A stretch of DNA of 64,000 nt from Marinibaculum pumilum (GTDB lineage Bacteria; Pseudomonadota; Alphaproteobacteria; Ferrovibrionales; Ferrovibrionaceae), in NCBI RefSeq assembly GCF_042646425.1, contig NZ_JBHRTR010000031.1:248001-312000 (forward strand), written 5' to 3'. Below, piece after piece: positions 42,253 to 51,742 of this stretch. How positions within the stretch are numbered: the stretch's first letter is position 1; each line of letters starts with the position of its first letter. A program made the translations under genes and the position numbers. The notes under the pieces were generated by a model, which worked only from the letters and a program-made list of their open reading frames with translations, was not told the DNA's origin and did not search any database.

Positions 42253-45200
42253 AACATCCCTATTCAGACATCGGGGCGATGCCCGACAGCGGCTGGGCGA
42301 CATGGGGCCATGACGCGGACCCCCTGTTGTTCGATATGCCCTGGACGATGGACGGGCGGTTCCAAGGGGCGCATCTGTCCTTCGCGACCGAAGCCGGAGG
42401 GACCGCCTGGGCGGATCCGCGGGCCGGATCCGCCGGCAGCCTGACCTTTGCCGCCCTGCAACCGGCACCGGCGGATCCCGCCGTCACGGACCCGGCGCTT
42501 CCCGGTGCGGGGCCGCAGGCCGGCAGCCCGCCGGCGGGCGGCATCGGAATGGCGGTCGACATCGGGATGCCGTTCGACATCGGGGTGACGGTCGACTTCG
42601 GGATGACGGTCCGGGACGGCATCGCGGCGGGCGAGCCCGCCGTGCCCGGATCCGCGATGGCGATGGCCACGGCCCCTGGAACCGTCCCGCCGGCCGCCGG
42701 TGCGGTGGCACCCGACAGCGCAGCTGCGAGCGGCAAGCCCATGGTGCTGGAGGGACTGGACTCCAGTGCCGGGCCTGTGGCGCTCACGGCCGCCGCCGCC
42801 AGGGGTTACGGCATGCTGCCGGAGGAGTCCGGCTGGCCGGCCGGCACGCCCCCGGCCGTCACCTGGGCCGGTTCGGTCGCCAACCAGGCCGACGTGGCGA
42901 TGCGGGTGGATACCGCGCGCAGCACCTACGGAGTCGATGGCAGCGGCCTGCGGGTCGGCATCCTGTCGGACAGCTATAACAGCCTGGGCGGGGCCGCGGC
43001 CGACATCGCCAGCGGCGACCTGCCCGCGGCGGGCGTCACCGTGCTGGACGAGTATGACGATACCGGCAGCGATGAAGGCCGGGCGATGGCGCAGCTCATC
43101 CACGACCTTGCGCCGGGCGCGGAACTGCTGTTCCACACCGCCTTCGACAGCGCCGCGAGCTTCGCGCAGGGCATCATCGACCTGGCGGCGGCCGGTGCCG
43201 ACGTCATCGTCGACGACGTCATCTATTTCGCCGAGCCGATGTTCCAGGACGGCCCGATCGCACAGGCGATCGACACGGTCGCCGCGCAGGGGGTCGCCTA
43301 TTTCTCGTCTGCCGGCAACATCGCCCGCGACGGCTATCAGAGCGCCTTCCAGGGCAGCGGCCAGAACCTGATCCTGGGCGGCGGCAGCCTGGGCGAACTG
43401 CACGACTTCGACCCGGGCGCCGGGGTCGACACCACCCAGACGATCTATGTGCCGGTCGGCGCCGCCTTCGCGCTGTCGTTCCAGTGGGACCAGCCGTTCA
43501 ACAGCTTCGCCTCCAGCGCGGCGTCGGGCGGCTCTGCCAGCGACATCGACATCCACGTCTTCGATGCCAACGGCAGCCTGCGCGGCGGCGGCTGGAGGAA
43601 CAATCTCGGCGGAGATCCGCAGGAGGTGTTCACCTTCACGAACACCACCTCCTCGCCCTATCTGCAGCTCGCCATCAGCACCTATTCCGGTCCCGACCCG
43701 GGGCTGATGCGCTATGCCGCCTTCGGCAATTTCGAGGCGGTGGAATATGGCGGCGGTGGCACGGTTTACGGCCATGCGGCGGCGACCGGCGGGCAGGCCG
43801 TGGGCGCGGCCTACTATCGCTCTACCCCGGCTTACGGCACCTCACCCCCGCAGATCGAGGGCTTTTCCTCCGCCGGAACCACGACGGTGCTGTTCGACAC
43901 CGCCGGCAACCGCCTGGCCAGTCCGCAGGTCCGCGCTACGCCGGACATCACGGCCGTGGACGGCACCAACACGACCTTCTTCGGGACCGACGCCGACAAT
44001 GACGGCCTGCCGAACTTCTTCGGCACGTCGGCAGCGGCGCCCCATGCCGCGGCGGTGGCGGCGCTGATGCTGCAGCTCGACCCGACCCTGACGGTCAGTC
44101 GCATCTACGAGGTGCTGCAGGCCACCGCGATCGACATGGACGATCCCTACACGGCGGGCTTCGACACCGGCTGGGATGCCGGCACCGGCTATGGCCTGAT
44201 CCAGGCAGATGCCGCCCTCGCCGCACTCGGGATCGCCAGTCCGCCGGGCGGCGGCGGCGGCGGCGGCGGCGGCCCGACGCCGGTATCGCCGACGAACCTG
44301 TTCGTCGGCGATTCCAGTGCCAACACGCTCTCCGGCACCACAGGCAACGACACCCTGATGGGCATGGCCGGCAGCGATACCCTGCGCGGCGGTCTCGGCG
44401 ACGACAGCCTGGATGGCGGCGACGACGGCGACCTGGCCTATGGCGAGGGCGGCGCCGATGTGATGACCGGCGGCGGCGGCGCCGACAGCATGTATGGCGA
44501 CGATGGCGGCGACTGGATCGAGGGCGGCGAGGGCGGCGACCTGCTGGCGGGTCTGAACCAGGACGATGTGCTGTACGGCAACGCCGAGGCGGACCTGCTG
44601 TACGGCAATGCCGGCAACGACCGCCTGTTCGGCGGCACCGGCGACGACCAGGTGAATGGCGGCACCGGTTCCGACCTGGTGGATGCCGGCGACGGCGCGG
44701 ACACGATCTACGGCCTGTGGGACCTGGCGACCTTTCTGTCTGCGGGCGACGCGGCGCAGACCTTCGACGCCAACAGCGCCGACACCCTGCGCGGCGGCGC
44801 CGGGGCCGACAGCATCTATGGCGGCAATGGCGGCGACTGGATCGAAGGCGGGGAGGGCGGCGACTATATCGCCGGCCTGACCGGCGGCGATATCGGCTAT
44901 GGCGGCGGCGGCAATGACGTCATGTACGGCAATGGCGGCAGCGACAGCCTCTATGGCGGCGGCCAGAACGACCTGGTGAACGGCGGCTCGGGCTCCGACC
45001 TGATCGAGGGCGGCGACGGGTCCGACAGTCTGTACGGGCTCTGGGACCTGGACACCTTCCGCGCCGCCGGCCCGGCCGGACAGAGCACAGACAACAGCGC
45101 CTCCGACACCCTGCGGGGCGGTGGCGGCGGCGACAGCATTCTCGGCGGCAATGGCAGCGACGATATCGATGGCGGCGACGACAACGACTATCTGGCGGGG

Positions 45201-45938
45201 CTGACCGGCGACGACACGCTGCAGGGCGGCGACGGCAGCGACATCGGCTACGGCAATTCGGGCGCCGACCGGATCTTCGGCGGCGGCGGCAACGACACCC
45301 TGAACGGCGGCGTCGGCGCGGACAGCCTGGAGGGCGGCGACGGCGCCGACATCCTGGTCGGCCTCTGGAGCGTCGAGACCTATGTGCAGGCCGGCGTGCT
45401 CGACGGCGGCTACGACGCGGCCAATGCCGATACCCTGATCGGCGGCTCCGGCAACGACACGATGACCGGCGGCTCCGGCAGCGACAGCCTGGACGGCGGC
45501 AGCGGCAATGACGAGATCTTCGCGCTGTGGGGCGACGATACCGCCAATGGCGGCATCGGCAGCGACCGGATCTTTGGCAATGGCGGCAACGACCTGCTCT
45601 ACGGCGAGGACGGCGACGACTGGATCGACGGCGGCGCCGGCTACGACACCGTCAGCGGCGGCACCGGCAACGACACCCTGGTCGGGATCTGGAACACCGA
45701 CGCCCTGACGGGCGGCTCCGGCGGCGACACCTTCGTCAGCTACGGCGCCGGCTTCGGCAGCCACGTGATCACCGACTTCAGCCTGGCCGAGGGCGACAGC
45801 CTGCAGTTCGAGGGCGCCAACAGGTCGGTCAGCGCCGTGCAGGGCACGACCTGGGTGGAGATCCAGGACAGCGACGGCAACCTGCTGTTCACCCTGCAGG
45901 GCCTGACAGACCCGAGCGGCCTGACCTTCTCGATCTGA
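42243..45938 (+). CDS. type I-secreted subtilase-like protease with RTX repeats
   Basis: 1231 residues, no signal peptide. A low-complexity front (about 1-200) with repeated (V/F)DIG(M/V) units leads into a subtilase-like domain: Asp 243 in VGILSDSYNS, Glu 278 in GSDEGRAMAQLIHDLAPG, oxyanion region SSAGN, and Ser 596 in FFGTSAAAPHAAAV. The usual S8 His motif HGTHVAG is absent; the Glu takes its place, as in serine-carboxyl proteases. A poly-Gly linker (about 675-685) is followed by RTX nonapeptides (GGxGxDxLx) and a C-terminal domain ending DPSGLTFSI, typical of a type I secretion signal. Calcium-dependent folding outside the cell is expected. No ABC exporter, membrane fusion protein or TolC is in the window. 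Confidence 0.88.
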   Translation: MFVKHPYSDIGAMPDSGWATWGHDADPLLFDMPWTMDGRFQGAHLSFATEAGGTAWADPRAGSAGSLTFAALQPAPADPAVTDPALPGAGPQAGSPPAGGIGMAVDIGMPFDIGVTVDFGMTVRDGIAAGEPAVPGSAMAMATAPGTVPPAAGAVAPDSAAASGKPMVLEGLDSSAGPVALTAAAARGYGMLPEESGWPAGTPPAVTWAGSVANQADVAMRVDTARSTYGVDGSGLRVGILSDSYNSLGGAAADIASGDLPAAGVTVLDEYDDTGSDEGRAMAQLIHDLAPGAELLFHTAFDSAASFAQGIIDLAAAGADVIVDDVIYFAEPMFQDGPIAQAIDTVAAQGVAYFSSAGNIARDGYQSAFQGSGQNLILGGGSLGELHDFDPGAGVDTTQTIYVPVGAAFALSFQWDQPFNSFASSAASGGSASDIDIHVFDANGSLRGGGWRNNLGGDPQEVFTFTNTTSSPYLQLAISTYSGPDPGLMRYAAFGNFEAVEYGGGGTVYGHAAATGGQAVGAAYYRSTPAYGTSPPQIEGFSSAGTTTVLFDTAGNRLASPQVRATPDITAVDGTNTTFFGTDADNDGLPNFFGTSAAAPHAAAVAALMLQLDPTLTVSRIYEVLQATAIDMDDPYTAGFDTGWDAGTGYGLIQADAALAALGIASPPGGGGGGGGGPTPVSPTNLFVGDSSANTLSGTTGNDTLMGMAGSDTLRGGLGDDSLDGGDDGDLAYGEGGADVMTGGGGADSMYGDDGGDWIEGGEGGDLLAGLNQDDVLYGNAEADLLYGNAGNDRLFGGTGDDQVNGGTGSDLVDAGDGADTIYGLWDLATFLSAGDAAQTFDANSADTLRGGAGADSIYGGNGGDWIEGGEGGDYIAGLTGGDIGYGGGGNDVMYGNGGSDSLYGGGQNDLVNGGSGSDLIEGGDGSDSLYGLWDLDTFRAAGPAGQSTDNSASDTLRGGGGGDSILGGNGSDDIDGGDDNDYLAGLTGDDTLQGGDGSDIGYGNSGADRIFGGGGNDTLNGGVGADSLEGGDGADILVGLWSVETYVQAGVLDGGYDAANADTLIGGSGNDTMTGGSGSDSLDGGSGNDEIFALWGDDTANGGIGSDRIFGNGGNDLLYGEDGDDWIDGGAGYDTVSGGTGNDTLVGIWNTDALTGGSGGDTFVSYGAGFGSHVITDFSLAEGDSLQFEGANRSVSAVQGTTWVEIQDSDGNLLFTLQGLTDPSGLTFSI
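44320..45735 (+). repeat. RTX nonapeptide array with a 108-residue higher-order repeat
   Basis: More than thirty GGxGxDxLxG-type nonapeptides. Three larger units of about 325 bases are superimposed: each has a non-RTX insert LYGLWDLxTFxxAG....D(A/S)A(N/S)ADTL before returning to GG-rich repeats (inserts near 44715, 45040 and 45362). The insert is absent from ordinary RTX arrays, and its even spacing shows that the large block was duplicated as a unit. Confidence 0.85.
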
Positions 45939-46122
45939 CCGCCCCGCTCCCTTCCGCCATCCGCCGGCCGCCCCGGCGCCGCCGTCGGGCTGCTGCGCTT
46001 CCCCCACCAGGACGCCGCCCCGTATCGCCAGCCGCATTGCGATGAATGGCCGCAACGGGGTAGACCGGTTCCCGCCTCGGTGCCGCTTGCCGGCGCCACC
46101 ACGATGAGAGAGCCTGACGGCG

Positions 46123-46734
46123 ATGGAACCGACGCGACATCAGGGCCCGACCGGAGGATCCGGCGATCGGGCGAGAGGGGCGGATGGCTTCGGCGGCTTC
46201 GGCCAGCAGGGCGGGGCCGGCGGCATGCCTGACGGCGGTCCGCTGCGGCGCATGGTCGGCGGCATCTCTGCGGTCATGGTGATCGTCTGGACCCTGCTCT
46301 GCCTGGCCTTCTACGCACTGATCGAGCTGTTGGGCAACCTGCTGGTCTGGCTGTCACGCAGCGTCTTCGAGGCGCAGGGCCTCGCTGATTTCTTCGCCGG
46401 CGTATTCGGCTTCCTGCAGGATCTCGGCTTCGTGACGATCGCCGTGATCTGGCTGATTGGCGTGATCCTGGCGGTCGGGTTCAACCTGGTCACCCACCGC
46501 GCCACCCGCGATGCGGAGGCCCGCTGGTCGCAGCGTCGCGGCGACAAGGCCCGCACCGTGGGCACCGGCTCCTCCGAACCGCCCCCCAGCGGCCCTGCAG
46601 GCGGCGGCTCTGCCGGCGGCGGCTCTGCGGGCGGCGGGGGCACCAGGGCCGGCAAGGGCGGCAAGGGCGCGAAGGCCGGGGCGCAACGTCCCGTCACCAT
46701 AGACCTTCACCGCGACGGCGATACCTATCGCTAG
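46123..46734 (+). CDS. small membrane protein of unknown function
   Basis: 203 residues. A Gly-rich N-terminal part, two hydrophobic helices at about 45-72 (ISAVMVIVWTLLCLAFYALI) and 100-122 (FVTIAVIWLIGVILAVGF), then a basic, Gly/Ser/Lys-rich tail (SAGGGSAGGGGTRAGKGGKG). The segment between the helices (FEAQGLADFFAGVFGFLQDL) is amphipathic. No family recognised. The start codon has no strong ribosome binding site, and an internal ATG near residue 35 is possible. Confidence 0.65.
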   Translation: MEPTRHQGPTGGSGDRARGADGFGGFGQQGGAGGMPDGGPLRRMVGGISAVMVIVWTLLCLAFYALIELLGNLLVWLSRSVFEAQGLADFFAGVFGFLQDLGFVTIAVIWLIGVILAVGFNLVTHRATRDAEARWSQRRGDKARTVGTGSSEPPPSGPAGGGSAGGGSAGGGGTRAGKGGKGAKAGAQRPVTIDLHRDGDTYR

Positions 46735-46863
46735 GTGCGGGCTTGGGCGGGGGCTTGGGCAGGCTTGCGGCCTGTCGCGGGGGTTGCTAAGCCCGCCATC
46801 GAATCCGGGGCGGCAGATCCGGCGATGTGAATCCGGGGCCGCGGCCTCGTGCGGAGGACGGCC

Positions 46864-48240
46864 ATGGCTGAATTCGACTACGACCTTTTCGTCATCGGCG
46901 GCGGTTCCGGCGGCGTGCGCGCGGCCCGGATCGCGGCCGGCCACGGGGCGCGGGTCGCCATCGCCGAGGAATATCGCTTCGGCGGCACCTGCGTGATCCG
47001 CGGCTGCGTGCCGAAGAAGCTGCTGGTCTACGCCTCCCATTTCCGGGAGGAGCATGCCGAGGCGGCGCATTACGGCTGGGATGTCGGTCCGGCGCATTTC
47101 TCCTGGCCGCGGCTGATCGCCAACAAGGACCGCGAGATCGCGCGGCTGGAAGGCCTCTACCGCAAGGGGCAGGAAAGCGCCGGCGTCGCCATCTTCGACA
47201 GCCGCGCCGTGCTGGCCGATCCGCATACCGTGCATGTCACCGGCCGCAAGGTCACCGCGGGCAAGATTCTGATCGCCACCGGCGGCCATCCCTGGAAGCC
47301 GCAGATCCCCGGCGCTGAGCTGATGATCACCTCCGACGAGGCCTTCCATCTGGAGGATCTGCCGCCGCGCATCCTGGTGCTGGGCGGCGGCTATATCGCG
47401 GTGGAATTCGCCGGCATCTTCCACGGCATGGGCGCGCGGACGACCCTGGCCTATCGCGGCGAGCAGATACTGCGCGGCTTCGACGACGATGTCCGTCACC
47501 ACCTGCATGGCGAACTGCAGAAGGGCCATCTGGACATCCGCCTGCAGGCCGACCCGGTGTCGGTGGAGCGGGTGACCGGCGGGCTTAAGACGGTCTTCGC
47601 CGACGGCAGCACGATGGAGACCGACCTGGTGATGGCGGCGACCGGCCGGCGGCCCAACACCTCCGGCCTGGGCCTGGATGCAGCCGGCGTCGCGCATGAT
47701 GCCGACGGCGCGGTGAAGGTCGACGCCTATTCCCGCACCAACGTGCCCAGCGTCTTTGCCGTCGGCGATGTCACCAACCGCATCGCCCTGACCCCGGTGG
47801 CGATCCGCGAGGGCCATGCCTTCGCCGATACCGAGTTCGGCGGCATGGACCGCAAGGCCGACCATGACTGCGTACCGTCGGCCGTCTTCTCGCAGCCGTC
47901 GGTCGGCGGTGTCGGCCTGACCGAGGCCGAGGCCCGGCAGCGCTTCGCGCGGCTGGACATCTACCGTTCCACCTTCACGCCGATGAAGAACACGCTGACC
48001 GGCATGGCGCAGAAGACCCTGATGAAGCTGATCGTCGATGCCGACAGCGACAGGGTGCTGGGCTGCCATATGGTCGGGCCGGACGCGGCGGAGATCGTGC
48101 AGGGCCTGGCGATCGCGGTGAAGATGGGCGCAACCAAGGCGGATTTCGACGCAACGGTTGCCATCCACCCCTCCGCGGCGGAAGAATTCGTCACGATGCG
48201 CAACAAGGAGACCGTGACGACCGCCCAGGCTGCGGATTAA
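46864..48240 (+). CDS. gor: glutathione-disulfide reductase
   Basis: 458 residues. FAD-binding GGGSGGVRAARIAAGHG, the redox disulfide GGTCVIRGCVPKKL (CxxxxC), NADP-binding LVLGGGYIAVEFAGIF, and the C-terminal catalytic HPSAAEEFVTM with the His-Glu pair. It reduces glutathione disulfide with NADPH in the cytoplasm. Start ATG 46864 has GCGGAGGAC upstream. It shares a strand with the DAHP synthase gene 107 bases later but is probably independent. Confidence 0.95.
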   Translation: MAEFDYDLFVIGGGSGGVRAARIAAGHGARVAIAEEYRFGGTCVIRGCVPKKLLVYASHFREEHAEAAHYGWDVGPAHFSWPRLIANKDREIARLEGLYRKGQESAGVAIFDSRAVLADPHTVHVTGRKVTAGKILIATGGHPWKPQIPGAELMITSDEAFHLEDLPPRILVLGGGYIAVEFAGIFHGMGARTTLAYRGEQILRGFDDDVRHHLHGELQKGHLDIRLQADPVSVERVTGGLKTVFADGSTMETDLVMAATGRRPNTSGLGLDAAGVAHDADGAVKVDAYSRTNVPSVFAVGDVTNRIALTPVAIREGHAFADTEFGGMDRKADHDCVPSAVFSQPSVGGVGLTEAEARQRFARLDIYRSTFTPMKNTLTGMAQKTLMKLIVDADSDRVLGCHMVGPDAAEIVQGLAIAVKMGATKADFDATVAIHPSAAEEFVTMRNKETVTTAQAAD

Positions 48241-48347
48241 CCCGGCCGCAGGGCCGGTCGCGGTCGCAATCCGGCACTCCCATATGCGTGGAGTGCCAGC
48301 AGGGCGCCGGCCCGACAGGCCGGGCGGCCCGGACGAGGAAACGGAAC

Positions 48348-49778
48348 ATGAAACCGATGTCAGGCGCCCAGATGGCCGTCACCAGGGCCAGCGGCGCTGC
48401 GAAGGACTGGACCCCCGACAGCTGGCGCAGCCGCAAGGTGGAACAGGTTCCCGACTATCCCGATCCCGCCGCCCTGGCGGATGTCGAGGGGCGGCTGGCG
48501 AAGCAGCCGCCGCTGGTCTTCGCCGGCGAGGCGCGCAACCTGAAGAAGGATCTGGCGCGGGTCGCCCGCGGCGAGGCTTTCCTGCTGCAGGGCGGCGACT
48601 GCGCGGAAAGCTTCGCCGAGTTCGGCGCCGACAATGTGCGCGACACCTTCCGGGTGCTGCTGCAGATGGCGGTGGTGCTGACCTTCGGCGCCGGCTGCCC
48701 GGTGGTGAAGGTGGGCCGCATGGCCGGCCAGTTCGCCAAGCCGCGGTCGAAGCCGACGGAGGTGATCGACGGCGTGGAGCTGCCCAGCTATCGCGGCGAC
48801 ATCGTCAACGGCATGGAATTCACCGCCGAGGCCCGCAGGCCGGGCCCGGAGCGCCAGATGCAGGCCTATCACCAGGCCGCGGCGACCCTGAACCTGCTGC
48901 GCGCCTTCGCGCAGGGCGGCTATGCCGACCTGAACCAGGTGCATCGGTGGAACCTGGGCTTCGTGTCGCAGAGTCCGGAGGCCGACCGCTGGCGGGAAAC
49001 GGCGGAGCGCATCACCGAGAGCCTGCGCTTCATGCAGGCCTGCGGCATCACGCCGGAAGCGACGCCGGAGATGCGTTCGACCCGCTTCTACACCAGCCAC
49101 GAGGCGCTGCTGCTGGGCTATGAGCAGGCGCTGACCCGGGTCGATTCCACCTCCGGCAACTGGTACGGCACCTCCGCCCACATGGTCTGGGTCGGCAATC
49201 GCACCCGCCAGCCCGACGGCGCCCATATCGAGTTCCTGCGCGGCATCGCAAACCCGGTCGGCATCAAGTGCGGTGCGGACCTGGATCCGGAGGAACTGAT
49301 CCGCCTGCTGGACATCCTGAACCCGACCGACGAGGCCGGGCGGATCGTCCTGATCAGCCGCATGGGCGCGGACAAGGTGGCCGACGGCCTGCCGCCGCTG
49401 ATCCGCGCGGTGCAGCGGGAGGGGCGGACGGTGGTCTGGTCCTGCGACCCGATGCACGGCAATACCCTGACCTCCTCCAACGGCTACAAGACCCGGCCGG
49501 TGGACCGCATCTGGCGGGAGGTGACCCAGGTCTTCGACGTGCATGCGGCGGAAGGCTCCTATGCCGGCGGCATGCATTTCGAGATGACGGGCCAGGACGT
49601 GACCGAATGCCTGGGCGGCGCCCAGGCGATCGCGGAGGCGGACCTGTCGTCACGCTATCACACCCATTGCGACCCGCGGCTGAACGCCAACCAGGCGCTG
49701 GAACTGGCCTTCCTGATCTCTGGCCTGTTGAAGGAGGAGCGCGACCGTGTCGGCACCAGCCCCGCTGAAGCCGGTTGA
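48348..49778 (+). CDS. 3-deoxy-7-phosphoheptulonate synthase, class II
   Basis: 476 residues of the plant-type (AroG II) DAHP synthase, first step of aromatic amino acid synthesis from PEP and erythrose-4-phosphate. Motifs: LLQGGDCAESFAEF (metal Cys), KVGRMAGQFAKPRSKPTE, WVGNRTRQPDGAHIEFLRG, SCDPMHGNTLTSSNGYKTR and GGMHFEMTGQDVTECLGG. Start ATG 48348 has GAGGAAACGG upstream. Its last 32 bases overlap the start of the nicotinate phosphoribosyltransferase gene. Confidence 0.95.
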   Translation: MKPMSGAQMAVTRASGAAKDWTPDSWRSRKVEQVPDYPDPAALADVEGRLAKQPPLVFAGEARNLKKDLARVARGEAFLLQGGDCAESFAEFGADNVRDTFRVLLQMAVVLTFGAGCPVVKVGRMAGQFAKPRSKPTEVIDGVELPSYRGDIVNGMEFTAEARRPGPERQMQAYHQAAATLNLLRAFAQGGYADLNQVHRWNLGFVSQSPEADRWRETAERITESLRFMQACGITPEATPEMRSTRFYTSHEALLLGYEQALTRVDSTSGNWYGTSAHMVWVGNRTRQPDGAHIEFLRGIANPVGIKCGADLDPEELIRLLDILNPTDEAGRIVLISRMGADKVADGLPPLIRAVQREGRTVVWSCDPMHGNTLTSSNGYKTRPVDRIWREVTQVFDVHAAEGSYAGGMHFEMTGQDVTECLGGAQAIAEADLSSRYHTHCDPRLNANQALELAFLISGLLKEERDRVGTSPAEAG

Positions 49779-50913
49779 GACCAGCCGGGCGGCGGCCCTG
49801 GAAGAGGATGTCGCCGCCCGCACCGACGTCTACTTCAAGAAAACCCGCGAGGTCGTGGAGGCGTTCGGCGACCGGGAGGTGACCTATGCCGTGTTCATGC
49901 GGCGCCCGGTCATCTTCTGCCCGCGGCTGATGGTCGACTGGCTGGAGGAGGTGAGCCGCGCCCGCGGCACCAGCTTCCGCATCGACCTGCAATACGAGGA
50001 GGGCGCCTGGGTCGGCGCCGGCCAGCCGCTGGTCTACCTGACCGGGTCGATGGCGCATCTTGTGGACCTGGAGACCCTGTACCTGCAGAAGCTGGGGCCG
50101 CCCTGCGTCGCGGCCTACAACGCCTTCTCGATGTGCTGCGACCTGCCGAACGTGAAGTTCCTGGCGATGGACGCCCGCCACTGCGCCGGCGCGGAGATGG
50201 CGGAGATGATGGCCTATGCCGCCTCTGTCGGCAGCCGCGCGGCGCGCGAGGCGCGCAACGCCTGCGGCTTCATCGGCAATGCCACCGACGCCACCGCGCA
50301 TTACTTCGGCAACGAGCGCGGCTTCGGCACCATGCCGCATGCGCTGATCGGCTATGCCGGCTCCACCGTGCGGGCGGCCGAGATGTTCGTGGAGCGCTAC
50401 CCGCAGGATTCGCTCACCGTGCTGGTCGACTATTTCGGCCAGGAGGTGACGGACGCGCTGGCGGTCTGCCGCCGCTTCCCGGAGCTGGTGGAGGCCGGCC
50501 GCCTGGCGGTGCGGATCGACACCCATGGCAGCCGCTACCTGGAGGGGCTGGACCCTTACACCTCCTACGCGATCCTGGAACGCCACGCGCCGAACGCGAT
50601 CCGCCAGTACCGGACGGAGACGGAGCTGCGCTGGCTGGTCGGCACCGGCGTGTCGGCGGCGGCGATCTTCCACCTGCGCGACGAACTGGACGCGGCCGGC
50701 TTCTCCAAGGCCTCGATCACCGCCTCCTCCGGCTTCTCGCCGGCGAAGTGCAAGGTGATGGCCTCGGTCGAGGCGCCGGTCGACATGATCGGCACCGGCT
50801 CCTACCTGCCGGAAAGCTGGACGGAGACCTACTGCACCGCCGACATCATCGCCTATGACGGCCGCGAACAGGTCAAGGTCGGCCGCGAGTTCCTGCTGAA
50901 GCGGCGGAAGTAG
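49747..50913 (+). CDS. nicotinate phosphoribosyltransferase family protein
   Basis: 388 residues starting at GTG 49747, which has GGAGGAGCGACC directly upstream, inside the end of the DAHP synthase gene. The fold matches the NAPRTase family: LETLYLQKLGPPCVAAYNAF, DARHCAGAEMAEMMAYAASV, RNACGFIGNATDATAHYFGN, VRIDTHGSRYLEGLDP and GTGSYLPESW near the end. It makes nicotinate mononucleotide from nicotinate and PRPP in NAD salvage. The 32-base overlap implies coupled translation of shikimate and NAD genes, an uncommon pairing. Confidence 0.88.
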   Translation: MSAPAPLKPVETSRAAALEEDVAARTDVYFKKTREVVEAFGDREVTYAVFMRRPVIFCPRLMVDWLEEVSRARGTSFRIDLQYEEGAWVGAGQPLVYLTGSMAHLVDLETLYLQKLGPPCVAAYNAFSMCCDLPNVKFLAMDARHCAGAEMAEMMAYAASVGSRAAREARNACGFIGNATDATAHYFGNERGFGTMPHALIGYAGSTVRAAEMFVERYPQDSLTVLVDYFGQEVTDALAVCRRFPELVEAGRLAVRIDTHGSRYLEGLDPYTSYAILERHAPNAIRQYRTETELRWLVGTGVSAAAIFHLRDELDAAGFSKASITASSGFSPAKCKVMASVEAPVDMIGTGSYLPESWTETYCTADIIAYDGREQVKVGREFLLKRRK

Positions 50914-50980
50914 CGGCCGTCTTCCGACCTGACCGTGCCTCCCTGTTGCCGTCATCCTCGGCCCCGGATTCAGAGAATGT

Positions 50981-51102
50981 GAGCCGAGGATCGTGGCAGG
51001 ACGCCGAAGCCGCAGGGAGGTTGCCGCACGGCTGCGGCCTCGCATCGCCGCGGCCATCGGGTCAGGCTCGATGGCGACGGCGGGGCGGGCGGGGCGTCGC
51101 CG
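50981..51102. repeat. direct repeat A, copy 1 (122 bases)
   Basis: 'gagccgaggatcgtggcaggacgccgaagc' through 'ggggcgtcgccg' recurs at 51743-51864 with only a few changes. The element contains 'gcacggctgcggcctcgcatcgccgcggccatc', a dense run of short inverted repeats. Non-coding. Confidence 0.88.
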
Positions 51103-51108
51103 TCCGAC

Positions 51109-51264
51109 CTGACCGCACCTCCCTGTTTCCGTCATCCTCGGCCCCCGAGCCTACGCGATTCACATATCTCTTCTCTTCGACACGCCTCCCTGCTGCCGTC
51201 GCCCTCGGGCTTGACCCGAGGGGCATGACGGGACAGGGACGCTGCGCAACTTCGCCGTCTTGCC
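51109..51264. repeat. direct repeat B, copy 1 (156 bases), abuts assembly gap
   Basis: Identical to 51489-51644 apart from about four bases. It includes 'cgccctcgggcttgacccgagg', the same core found in the 160-base elements, plus 'gtcatcctcggcccccgagcc'. It stops exactly where the N-run begins. Confidence 0.9.
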
Positions 51265-51482
51265 NNNNNNNNNNNNNNNNNNNNNNNNNNNNNNNNNNNN
51301 NNNNNNNNNNNNNNNNNNNNNNNNNNNNNNNNNNNNNNNNNNNNNNNNNNNNNNNNNNNNNNNNNNNNNNNNNNNNNNNNNNNNNNNNNNNNNNNNNNNN
51401 NNNNNNNNNNNNNNNNNNNNNNNNNNNNNNNNNNNNNNNNNNNNNNNNNNNNNNNNNNNNNNNNNNNNNNNNNNNNNNNNNN
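51265..51482. other. assembly gap (218 N)
   Basis: A run of N between the two copies of repeat B. The gap size may be an estimate; a repeat collapse is the likely cause. Nothing can be said of its content. Confidence 0.99.
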
Positions 51483-51488
51483 CCTGAC

Positions 51489-51644
51489 CTGACCGCAACT
51501 TCCTGTTTCCGTCATCCTCGGCCCCCGAGCCTACGCGATTCACATATCTCTTCTCTTCGACGCGCCTCCCTGCTGCCGTCGCCCTCGGGCTTGACCCGAG
51601 GGGCATGACGGGACAGGGACGCTGCGCAACTTCGCCGTCTTGCC
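51489..51644. repeat. direct repeat B, copy 2
   Basis: Second copy of 51109-51264, 380 bases downstream. It is followed by the hairpin 'atcctcggctcgggggccgaggat' (51648-51671). Confidence 0.9.
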
Positions 51645-51742
51645 ACGATCCTCGGCTCGGGGGCCGAGGATGACGGCAAAAAGGTAGGACCGCAGGGCTG
51701 ATCTGGCCCCGCCGGCGAAATGTGTGAATGCTGTAGGCCTCC

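Noticed and set aside
43842..46055. 737-residue minus-strand frame opposite the RTX protease
   Set aside because: Ala/Val/Gly/Ile-only repeats reflect the complement of GGxGxD codons; no recognisable domain.
51260..51487. Open frames running through the N-run
   Set aside because: They consist of undetermined residues only; no coding evidence can come from a gap.
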